Part shown: positions 25,946 through 35,918 of the stretch, one piece after another
How positions within the stretch are numbered: the stretch's first letter is position 1
Layout of the letters: every line of letters begins with the position of its first letter
From: Agriotes lineatus
Taxonomy: Eukaryota; Arthropoda; Insecta; Coleoptera; Elateridae
Reading direction: 5' to 3'
DNA length: 64,000 bases
Assembly (NCBI GenBank): GCA_940337035.1
Contig: OW679202.1
Span: 46,083,763 to 46,147,762, forward strand
The notes under the pieces: generated by a model
Database searches by the model: none
The model's input: the letters and a program-made list of their open reading frames with translations, nothing else
What the model was told of the DNA's origin: nothing
Made by a program: the position numbers and the translations under genes

Positions 25946-26247
25946 TCCTAGCAAAGAACCCGTTAATAGGCCAATAATCGTGAAGTTCTTAAGTAAAAAT
26001 ACTAAGAAGCTTATTTTTAATAATAAAAACTCCTTAAGGGCACCAAAATATGAATAAAAGAAGACTTAACAAGAAGCAGAGCGCAAATCTTAAAAGAAGC
26101 ATCTATTAATTTGGAATCAGAAATGTTTGGTCACTAGAGGGAAAAATATTTGCGAAGGTGGATAACAGGATAATACGCATATCAAACTTCGAAGAACTGT
26201 CGCAAAATAATTTAATCGCTACAGCCAGCCAGCAACCTGGTCTTTAA
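25941..26247 (+). pseudogene. LINE-2 copy A, ORF1 C-terminal remnant
   Basis: The plus-strand remnant, ending with TAA at 26,245-26,247, encodes the C-terminal domain of a LINE ORF1 protein. In copy B the same piece reads in one frame (LKGTKILIKQDLTRSR, GSRNVWSLEGKIFAKVD). This resembles the nucleic-acid-binding C-terminal domain found in ORF1 of CR1/Jockey-group LINEs. Here a one-base loss in an A run near 26,029 and other small changes break the frame. ORF2 of the same element follows, interrupted by the insertion at 26,323-32,697. The N-terminal part is missing, because LINE-1 abuts it directly. Confidence 0.65.
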
Positions 26248-26322
26248 GCATACGTTTGAGGAACGTGTGTATAAAAGAAAGAGTCGTGCAGCACTTGTAC
26301 CCAGATAGCATTACCTTTTAAT

Positions 26323-26414
26323 TTTCTTATTGATACTCCTTCAACAGTCATATTTATGTTTGATTATAGCTGAACTTGGCTATCTATTAATGTAGCCTTG
26401 TTTATTTATATATA
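26323..26414. mobile_element. left edge of a copy-A-specific insertion
   Basis: Copy B reads straight from the block ending ACCTTTTAATT to CATTGTTACACTT, while copy A is interrupted here. The first 92 inserted bases precede the palindromic element and match nothing else in the window. They may belong to an older insertion into which the palindrome and then the LTR element nested. Confidence 0.5.
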
Positions 26415-27141
26415 AAGGGTGTTTTTTTAGAGGGATACAACTTTAAATTGAAATAAAACACAGAAAGATGTTTTTAATATCCATGAAATTGGCTTTATTT
26501 GAAAGATAATTTTATGCCATTTATGTTTGAATATGATTTCGGACATGTGACGGCCGCGGCTGGCGTGTACATGACGTAATCTGTAGGTCCAATTTTCACA
26601 CACTCTTCGCAGTAAATCAGGCTGTATTTCGGCAATAACGCGTCAAATGTTGGCTTCCAAGTGCTCAATTGTTTGCGGTTTATCGACGTAGACATGCGAC
26701 TTTACATATCCTCAAAGAAAATAATCTAATAGCGTCAAATCGCACTAAAGAGGTGGCCAGTTAAAAATCCATTTCGTGGATCTGTTAACTGGCCACCTCG
26801 TTTGTGCGATTTGACGCCATTAGATTATTTTCTTGGAGGATATGTAAAGTCGCATGTCTATGCCGATAAACCGGAAACAATTGAGCACTTGAAAGCCAAA
26901 ATTCGACGCGTTATTGCTGAAATGAAATACAGCCTGATTAAATGCGAAAAGAGTGTGTGAAAATTGGACCTTCAGATTACGTCATGTATACGCCAATCGA
27001 GGCGGTCACATGCCCGAAATCATATTCAAACATAATTGTTATAAAATTATCTTTCAAATAAAGCCAATTTCATGGATATTAAAAACATCTTTCTGTGTTT
27101 TATTTCAATTTAAAGTTGTATCCCTCTAAAAAAACACCCTT
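26415..27141. mobile_element. palindromic (fold-back) mariner-like element
   Basis: Two ~350-bp arms are inverted copies of each other around a ~20-bp loop near 26,768-26,786. Both ends are AAGGGTGTTTTTTTAGAGGG, flanked by TA. Each arm carries the 3' end of a mariner/Tc1-type transposase. The right arm (+, about 26,804-26,943) reads CDLTPLDYFLGGYVKS and ADKPETIEHLKAKIRRVI, the region around the third catalytic acidic residue. The left arm (-, 26,695-26,495) ends with related C-terminal sequence. The N-terminal catalytic part is absent from both, so it cannot transpose by itself. It looks like two transposon 3' halves joined head to head. Confidence 0.8.
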
Positions 27142-27148
27142 TATATAT

Positions 27149-28560
27149 TGCTATGTATGCTAGCTGATAAATTTATTTAAATTATCGTATTACTATTTTG
27201 CCCTTTATTTTTAACTTTCAATTCAAATCCGTATTTTACAATATTTTTAATGAAACTCTCTCAGGTGGTTCGCAATATCTAGTAACCCAATGATTGATTT
27301 GTCAAATTCTCTTTGTTTAATTTCAAGTTGATTGACTTTCAAAAAAATTGACAACTAACGTCAAATTAATCAAAATTCAGAATGAATATCAAGGTTTTTA
27401 CAATAAGATCTAATATGTAATTCTTTCACCAATCTATTTTGTAAGTATGAAATTCAATTATATTTTTTATACCTTCTTACTGGTTATAGCTTTTTAAATG
27501 TTTCATTTAACCTTTTAAAACACAAACCTGATTTAACACTTTGCTTGTTAATACTGCCAAAATCCTTCTAAGCTGGATCCTCACTCCGACTGCACTCAAA
27601 CACCTGCTGAATCCTTATCCAAACTGCATCACCTACGATGAATGTAAACTCCCAGTCTCACCTTATTGCCATCCACTTCAAAACTTCCACATCCTATACT
27701 GGATTCCTGTCGTTGTCCCCTGCTGCTGTTAACTTCAAGTCTCCTAGCTCCTGTACTGGATTACTGCGGCTCCGATCCCTCTCTGGTAAGTGTCAGCATA
27801 AATCTTGTTCCAAATATGAATTTGTCTCCTTTTTTAGATGGTCCTACGTCTTCAATGATACCCACAGGTTTCCCAAAAACAATTCGCTGCACGTACTAAC
27901 CTCTTGTTTGTGTCTTGTATTCCATTTCCAATGTAGTATCAATAAATCCAATTCTCTTCATATAATGTAATCTTCTGTATTGATTATTTATAATTCACTG
28001 CATTAGTTCAATCTCTTCACCGATTGTATTCCTTTATAAGTTCCAATTTATAATATTATACATCCACCAAGTATATTTGTTTACAGCCTTTTTAAATGGT
28101 ATTTGATCAAATAATTACATAAAGTAAGGCATAAATTCTGATCTTTTATTTTCCAAATTCGTTATATTCAAAATTACATGTCTGTTTTTTATGAGTTGTT
28201 TCAGTAACTAATTAAACAAATTACAAATTATTACTATTAGACACGATTCTTGTTGCCTCCTATCTACACTTTTTTATATAATCAAAACAGATATTTTATT
28301 TTAATTATTATAACAGATACATTTTAGTAGTAACCTTGGTATTTATTCCTATTCAGAATTTTCTTATTACAGATTAAGTTTGAGTAATCAATCATTATGC
28401 TATTATTTGACTAACCAATAATAAGAAAGTTAATTTCATTATACTTTAACATGTATTTAGATCCATTAATTTGCTTATATCTGACTTCCAAATTTATTTG
28501 ACTAAACTGTTTCTTTAATATTCATATTTAAATTATCAAAGAATATAGTGTATCATAACA
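27149..28560 (-). repeat. LTR (3' LTR in element orientation), 1,412 bp
   Basis: It begins TGCTATGTATGCTAG and ends GTATCATAACA. It matches 31,273-32,675 end to end. Differences are ten one-base losses and one gain in the second LTR, nearly all in homopolymers, and a single A/G substitution near the right end. The ORFs at 27,541-27,970 are simply repeated in the other LTR and have no known domain. Confidence 0.9.
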
Positions 28561-28860
28561 TAATTCCTCAATTAAGAAAAACATTTTTAATAAACTCAAA
28601 TGTATTTTCTTAATTCGTTATTTAATTAATAAATTTTGTAGAACCCAACCAAATATCCTATTATCTAAATTAATAACAATCAACACCTATTTACATCTAT
28701 CTATTTTAAAATTACTATAGAAACGAAATAATTAACTTTACCAACCAACAACATTTAATGCAATATTTACAGATTTTCATGTTTTCTAAGTTTTCGATAT
28801 ATATGGGTAAATCATTGTAATATGAAATCTTCCTCTAATTCGTCCATCTGTATCATTTAT

Positions 28861-29367
28861 TTATTCATATGTATTGTTATTAAAAGTTTTCTGTATCCTA
28901 TATGGTCCCTCATATGTGTATAATAACTTTGCACATATTTTTTCCTTTCGGTTAGCTACTTTAAGTTTTTTAACAATTACTAAGTCCCCTATATTAAATT
29001 GTACTCTTAATGTAAATGGAATAGGGTAAGATTTACTATTAAAACTTTTTGATTCATCAACCTGCAATTTATGAATATATTTTTGTGCTTGTCCTACCTT
29101 TTCATTAATAACCTCCTTATTTCTATAAATTATTTCTAATATTAGGCCTTCAAATTGTTTATTCTTTTCAGCTATTTTCAAATCATTCAGCAAAACCCCC
29201 TTATAATTATTATCACTCTGTATATCACATATTACATTATTATTAATTATTATACCTTCCTTATACTTCATTGTATCTCCAATTCTATCTAATTGAACAC
29301 ACTTATTTTCTCGGCTGACACTATTGTACAGTTCCAAGATTTTTTTACCCCTTTTAAATGAATACAC
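28861..29367 (-). pseudogene. integrase C-terminal (GPY/F-like) remnant
   Basis: A minus-strand open stretch of about 168 codons. Its final part, GDLVIVKKLKVANRKEK then AKLLYTYEGPYRIQK and NNTYE, resembles the GPY/F module that ends Gypsy-type integrases. Upstream text (VGQAQKYIHKLQVDE) fits the poorly conserved region before it. The zinc-binding and catalytic core of integrase is missing because of the internal deletion. The nominal start is arbitrary; this is a piece of a polyprotein. Confidence 0.65.
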
Positions 29368-29384
29368 TTTTGTGTTCCATCAAT

Positions 29385-29520
29385 ATGAATCCCTAATTGC
29401 TGAATTACATCAATTCCTAACACCATATCGACAGTGAGACCTTTTATTATAACAATCTAACAAAATCTTCCCATTGATTTATACTTATCTTTACATTTAA
29501 CACTCGGTTTGTGGTTGATA
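29385..29520 (-). pseudogene. retroviral-type aspartic protease C-terminal remnant
   Basis: On the minus strand the sequence reads IKGLTVDMVLGIDVIQQLGI, matching the C-terminal ILGxDxL-type region of retroelement aspartic proteases. The active-site DTG half is not visible. It lies immediately before the integrase remnant, so RT, RNase H and most of integrase (normally several kilobases) have been removed between them. Confidence 0.55.
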
Positions 29521-30321
29521 TCTTTCTTTTGGTTGCTGATAGCAAATCTATTTTATTTACTTTAATTATATTCTTGTACAGGACATCTAAATTATTTAAA
29601 ATACTTCCTCATTATTAAAGATGTGATCATATTTCATAATAGAATACTGTCTTCTTTTTAGTAGTACAATGGCATCATCTATCTTTTAATATTTAATATT
29701 CATAACTATTTAAATGCTAAAATACGTGTGGTTCTTCATAAAAAAAATTTTTTTAAATTACTATTTACATATTTACAAGTTCCGAGTTTCCTTTTGTTAT
29801 CTTAATACTCTTTTAAAAGTATTTTCAGTAGTCTTTTGAACATCCTTGTCTTCTTTAGCTGCTTGTTTTAATTTTCTAGTTCATCTTCTAACCTTGGTAC
29901 TTCATTTTGTCTCAGCTTTTCTTTTAACTTCTTTGCTTCCTCCTTTAGTCGTCGTTTAAGTGTTTCCTTCTTGTTTTCTTCTTATTTTTATGACATTAAC
30001 TATATAACCTCCTGTAATTCTTCTTATTTTATAAAATCTATTACATTAAATATTTGTATTTTTGTTCCTCATAATATTACTCAATATACCTCTTGTTACC
30101 ACGTTTACTTCTATATTACTTACCACTTCATTGTATTTTACCTGTTTACCATTTTCCATATCTTCACAAGTCTCTAACATTTGATTTATTTCATTAGTTC
30201 CAAATAATAATTCTGTTTTTCATCCAAAATTCTGTTTTCATAAGTGTTGTATCGAAATCTAACTTCTAATTTTCTTTATCCTGTACTGACTTAGTTTCCA
30301 TAATCTTTGTTAAATTTTCTT

Positions 30322-30908
30322 CTATCTCTTTGCGTTCCTCCTGTCTTTCTTTCTCACCTCATTCTTGAGTTCCTCCTTATAACTTCCTAATGTTTCACTC
30401 ATCTTATTAATTTGTGCTTGCAATTCTTGCTTATTCTCGATTTGCACCTTATTAAATTCTTCTCTTAATCCAATATCGATTCTTCCATCCTTTTTGCCTG
30501 TTCTTTTGCTCCTCAATTGCCTGTTGCAAATCCTTTTCAACTCTTCCGCATTCTTCGCAAAATCCTTCCTCAGCTCTGCTGTATCCTTCTGTATTGACTG
30601 TAATAATTCTTTCTTCGAACTGTTTTCCCTTTCCTCAGCTTCCCTATTACTTTGCTGCATCATTCTTTCCATTGACTGTAATGATTGCACTTGCATTTGC
30701 TGCATCATTCCCATTATTTGTTTCATCCTGTCATCTTTTGCTGTATGTTCTTCCTGTAACCTTACCTGTCTCCTTGTACTTCCATTTCTAGCTGTCCTTC
30801 TTCACCTTCTACTCCTGCGCTACCCGCCACTACTTCCATCTGTTCTGGTCCTTCTTCTTTCTCTTCTTCCACCTTCTTGCCTTTCCTTGTAACCCTTTTA
30901 TCTGCCAT
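30322..30908 (-). pseudogene. Gag-like N-terminal region, coiled coil, frameshifted
   Basis: An ATG at 30,908-30,906 opens an acidic 48-codon stretch that stops near 30,760. A +1/-1 shift then gives a 134-codon frame to 30,322, rich in Q, E, K and R (MMQQMQVQSLQSMERMMQQ), which predicts a coiled coil. Position just after the primer-binding site fits gag. No capsid or zinc-knuckle motif is seen. The frameshift may be real or a sequencing error, given the homopolymer errors in the neighbouring LTR. Confidence 0.5.
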
Positions 30909-31248
30909 CTTTCAGTTAAATTGTTTAAATGTACCTATTTTTATTATAACCCTTTATAATGAATCGTATATCTTTATATTTGATTTACCAATTGAATCCG
31001 TTATCCAATATTTTAGTTACTCAAATTAAATGTCCTATTCTGTTACTCTATTTTTGCTCAAAAGAACTTAGTTATGATACCCTTTTACCTTTTTACAATT
31101 CTGTTCTTTTATTCGTGATTGTTAATTACAAATTAACCATAAACCTGGTTTATCAGCTATATTCAAATAAACGGGTTTGATTGTATTTTCTAATCTTACG
31201 TTTGACTTTTCAATTACCTGACATTGGCAAGCTACATCAATTTGCTAT

Positions 31249-31265
31249 GCCCCACGTTGGCGCCA
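31249..31265 (-). promoter_or_regulatory. primer-binding site, tRNA-Lys type
   Basis: Seven bases inside the LTR, the minus strand reads TGGCGCCAACGTGGGGC. This is the familiar tRNA-Lys-type retroelement primer-binding sequence with one C fewer in the CCC run. It fixes the orientation of the element as minus. Confidence 0.75.
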
Positions 31266-31272
31266 TAAAATT

Positions 31273-32675
31273 TGCTATGTATGCTAGCTGATAAATTTAT
31301 TTAAATTATCGTATTACTATTTTGCCCTTATTTTTAACTTTCAATTCAAATCCGTATTTTACAATATTTTAATGAAACTCTCTCAGGTGGTTCGCAATAT
31401 CTAGTAACCCAATGATTGATTTGTCAATTCTCTTTGTTTAATTTCAAGTTGATTGACTTTCAAAAAAATTGACAACTAACGTCAAATTAATCAAAATTCA
31501 GAATGAATATCAAGGTTTTTACAATAAGATCTAATATGTAATTCTTTCACCAATCTATTTGTAAGTATGAAATTCAATTATATTTTTTATACCTTCTTAC
31601 TGGTTATAGCTTTTTAAATGTTTCATTAACCTTTTAAAAACACAAACCTGATTTAACACTTTGCTTGTTAATACTGCCAAAATCCTTCTAAGCTGGATCC
31701 TCACTCCGACTGCACTCAAACACCTGCTGAATCCTTATCCAAACTGCATCACCTACGATGAATGTAAACTCCCAGTCTCACCTTATTGCCATCCACTTCA
31801 AAACTTCCACATCCTATACTGGATTCCTGTCGTTGTCCCCTGCTGCTGTTAACTTCAAGTCTCCTAGCTCCTGTACTGGATTACTGCGGCTCCGATCCCT
31901 CTCTGGTAAGTGTCAGCATAAATCTTGTTCCAAATATGATTTGTCTCCTTTTTAGATGGTCCTACGTCTTCAATGATACCCACAGGTTTCCCAAAAACAA
32001 TTCGCTGCACGTACTAACCTCTTGTTTGTGTCTTGTATTCCATTTCCAATGTAGTATCAATAAATCCAATTCTCTTCATATAATGTAATCTTCTGTATTG
32101 ATTATTTATAATTCACTGCATTAGTTCAATCTCTTCACCGATTGTATTCCTTTATAAGTTCCAATTTATAATATATACATCCACCAAGTATATTTGTTTA
32201 CAGCCTTTTAAATGGTATTTGATCAAATAATTACATAAAGTAAGGCATAAATTCTGATCTTTTATTTTCCAAATTCGTTATATTCAAAATTACATGTCTG
32301 TTTTTTATGAGTTGTTTCAGTAACTAATTAAACAAATTACAAATTATTACTATTAGACACGATTCTTGTTGCCTCCTATCTACACTTTTTATATAATCAA
32401 AACAGATATTTTATTTTAATTATTATAACAGATACATTTTAGTAGTAACCTTGGTATTTATTCCTATTCAGAATTTTCTTATTACAGATTAAGTTTGAGT
32501 AATCAATCATTATGCTATTATTTGACTAACCAATAATAAGAAAGTTAATTTCATTATACTTTAACATGTATTTAGATCCATTAATTTGCTTATATCTGAC
32601 TTCCAAATTTATTTGACTAAACTGTTTCTTTAGTATTCATATTTAAATTATCAAAGAATATAGTGTATCATAACA
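31273..32675 (-). repeat. LTR (5' LTR in element orientation), 1,403 bp
   Basis: This is the direct repeat of 27,149-28,560. It is nine bases shorter, as expected from ten single-base losses and one gain. The promoter region of the element would lie here, read leftward; no clear TATA choice can be made in such AT-rich sequence. Confidence 0.9.
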
Positions 32676-32697
32676 ATATATATATATATATATATAT
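32676..32697. repeat. (AT)n at the LTR insertion junction
   Basis: An uninterrupted AT dinucleotide run separates the LTR end from the LINE-2 sequence that resumes with CTCATTGTTACAC. It is absent from copy B. Confidence 0.8.
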
Positions 32698-35600
32698 CTC
32701 TCATTGTTACACTTAAAATAAATTTTAATTAATTTGGCTTTTAATTAGCGTACATAAAACAAAGTGTTTATGTTTGATATTATAATTTACGTTGCATTTA
32801 TTTTCTATTGATTTTAAATTAATTTGAATTTTGGTTGTTTTACGCTAAGGTTGGTACTATAATTAACTTATAGCACTTATAATTTTTGTTATTATGTACT
32901 ATGTTATTTAGGTGTTCAATGTCATGAGTGTAGTAAGGGTGGCACATCTAAACATAAGATCTCTCATTCCAAAAATGCATGAACTTTCTGATTATCTTAG
33001 CTCCAACGAGATTGACGTATTTACTCTCAGTGAGACGTGGCTCACACCAGCGGTAAGTGATAATTACATTTTTATTAAGGGATACAGTACATTACTTAAA
33101 GATCGTCTTTCGAGAGGAGGCGGTGTCTGCATATTTATTCGTGATACTTTTCAAATTATAAACAGTAATGAGAATATTGAACAACTTTGGATTAATATTA
33201 AACTACATTCAATTTCACTTGTAGTCGGTGTAATTTATAAAGCGCCAACTGTTGATTACAAGTTTTTTTCAAATGAATTAGAAGAATCTTTATCTTATTC
33301 TGCGTCTTCTGCTGATAACATCATCTGTTTAGGTGATATAAATATTGACATGTTAGATGTTGATCATAATGCAACCGTTTCTTTTAATACGATGTGTGAA
33401 ACACTAAATTTTAAACAAATCATTAATGAGCCAACAAAAGTAACGTGAAACACATCTACCCTATTATATGTTATTGTGGTATCAGAACACACACATTAAG
33501 GATGCTGGTGTCAAAGGCATACAGTGGTCTGATCATGACCGTATTGCTTGTTCCGTCTTCGCGGATCGACCCATAATCGATCGTATTTATAAAACTTTTA
33601 GAGATTTTAATCATTTTAATTTTGATCTATTTTATAGTGACCTTTGTAAAACTCCCTTCCAGAATATTTGTAATATTGATAATGTGGATGATAAAATTCA
33701 GTATTTTAATAAATGCACCCTACCGAACAGTAAAAATCACTAAACGAAAGTCTCCTTGGCTCACTAATAATGATGACTTTAAGAGATAAAGCTAAGCGAC
33801 GTTATCGGAAAACTAAGCGTCCAACACATTGGGAATATTATAAAACATTTCGTAATCTTACAACTATTAGTATTAGAAACGAGAAAAAGGCTTATTTTAA
33901 TTTCAATATAAAAAAATGTAGCTCTAAGCACATATGGAAGGAACTACGATTACTAACAATTGCACCAAATAAAAATAAATCTTTGCCGAAAGCCTTAATG
34001 CAATCTGATGCTATTAACAACTTTTGTGTAAATAACATTCCCTCCACCGATGTGAATCAAAATCTATTACACTACTACACTAATAATATAGTTAGTGATA
34101 CTATTGTGGAGCATTCCTTTATTGCCATTGACGTAGACTGTGTTCAAAAAATGTTAAATTTAATTAAATCAAACGCAAGTGGTTCCGATAAAATTAGTAT
34201 TTGTATGCTCTCATTGTGTTGTCCATATATTTTGACTTACATCACGCACATTATCAATACTATCTTGTTAACCCATACCTTCCCTGATTGTTGGAAAAAC
34301 GTCTGGTGATACCCATACCAAAAGTAGCAAATCCCAAAAGTTACAATGATTTACGCCCTATCAGTATTTTGCCTGCTTTCTCAAAGATAGCTGAAAAAAT
34401 TATCAATTTTCAAATTAGGGAACATTTGGAGCGGTATAACATCATTCCAGATATACAGTCTGGTTTTAGACAGAATTATAGTTGCGCTACTGCTTTGCTG
34501 AAAGTCACTGATGATATACTCGATGCCAATGATAAAGGTATGTTAAGTATCTTAATTCTATTAGGCTTCAGCAAAGCATTTGATACTATTTCACATTCTC
34601 TTTTAGTAGCTATCCTTCATTTTATTGGTTTCAGTGGCAATTCAATTGCACTAATTAGTAGTTACTTGAATAATTGATCTCAAACTGTTGTTCTTCAAAA
34701 TAGCTGGTCTCAGAATGTAAACATCAGTCGAGGAGTTCCTCAAGGCTCGATTCTGGGTCCATTGCTGTTTACTATTTATACTAGCAATCAAAATCAAAAT
34801 CGCCAATCTACATATGTATGCTGATGACACCCAGCTGTATTACTCGTTCTTGCCTTCTACAAAACTTTTAGCTGTAGAGAGACCGCGCACAGACCTCCAG
34901 CAACTAGTGGACGCATCAGTTCGTCATTCACTAATAAATAATCCTTCTAAATCGGCCATTATATTATTTTAAAACAAAAATGAATGCAATCTGTTAAAAA
35001 CAACACTTACTTTTTTTATTGATACCACACAAATTCCTATAGTTAACAGTGCATAAAATTTAGGGCTGATTATTGATAATACATTAAGATTTAAACAGCA
35101 AGCTACTAATAATACTAAAAATGCTTACATCAGTCTTAAATTACTATACCCACACAGAGCTTATTTAACTAAAAAACCAAAATAATGTTGTGCGAAGCGC
35201 TTGTTTTATCTCAGTTTTCTTACTGTGACGTAGTCTATGGTCCTAACTTAGATGTTGATACTGCTCAGAAAATACAACGTGTTCAAAATTCTTGTCTGAG
35301 ATTTATTTTTGGCATTCGAAAGTATGACCATATTTCTCACATATTACGAGAATTACAATGGCTCAATATGACTAACCGCAAAACCTTACACTATGCTTGT
35401 TTAATTAATAAAATTATTAACACTAGTAAGCGTATGTATCCCTACAACAAAATCACTTTCAGAACTGATGTTCATCATTTGAATTTAAGAAATATTAACT
35501 TTTTATTCACACCACCAGTACATAAAACAGCCATGTTTGAGAGATCCTTTAGATATATGTCTTCAAAAATTTACAATTCCTTACCTATGCCATTTAATAC

Positions 35601-35918
35601 ATTTAAGAAAAAAGTGTTTAATTTATTATATGTACGCCAAAGTACTATTTAATAAATAGCTTAATGACTGTATGTGTCACTCTTCCTAGCTCTGAGCAGA
35701 ATATTAGGTTAAGGTAGTTTCAGGAAAATCATTATATTATATTTTAATACCTATTTTACGTCAAGGGTTAGGTGGCAGATCAGGAAACATTAACTATAAT
35801 GTGCATCTGAACTTCCCATTGTGGTTCACGTTTCAATTTTAATTTAATTTGTAACTCAGTTTTCTTTTTATATATGTTGTATGGAAGTGAATAAAGAAAT
35901 TTATTATTATTATTATAA
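32698..35918 (+). pseudogene. LINE-2 copy A: CR1-like LINE, ORF2 and 3' end
   Basis: ORF2 starts at ATG 32,924 and encodes an apurinic-like endonuclease: RVAHLNIRSLIPKMHEL, FTLSETWLTP, RGGGVCIFI, GDINIDML and SDHDRIAC, i.e. nearly all expected endonuclease motifs. RT follows: YNDLRPISILPAFSK, QSGFRQNYSCATALL, SKAFDTISHSLL, GVPQG, YADDTQLYY (frame disturbed), then the C-terminal LRFIFGIRKYDH to about 35,652. Motif A reads LLGFSKAFD where LLDFSKAFD is expected, so the first catalytic aspartate is glycine. Frameshifts and a stop (SYLNN*) also break it. The 3' UTR ends with GAATAAAG and a (TTA)n tail at about 35,898-35,918. Confidence 0.85.

Larger units (their letters stand above)
27149..32675 (-). 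mobile_element. young, internally deleted Gypsy-type LTR retrotransposon
   Basis: The element has two direct LTRs (27,149-28,560 and 31,273-32,675), each starting TG and ending CA, around a 2.7-kb interior. Flanking bases are compatible with a 4-bp ATAT target duplication, though (AT)n sequence makes this ambiguous. Orientation is minus: next to the upstream LTR lies the primer-binding site, and on the same strand follow gag-like, protease-like and integrase C-terminal remnants. RT, RNase H and the integrase core are absent. Only one substitution separates the LTRs over about 1.4 kb, so insertion was very recent. Copy B lacks it. It is non-autonomous. Confidence 0.85.

Noticed and set aside
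27541..27970. ORFs of 63-110 codons repeated at 31,661-32,088
   Set aside because: They lie inside the two LTRs and repeat only because the LTR does; reading frames differ between copies by one-base indels.
30494..30892. 132-codon plus-strand ORF rich in Leu and Ser
   Set aside because: It is the antisense of the gag-like coiled-coil region; low-complexity shadow.
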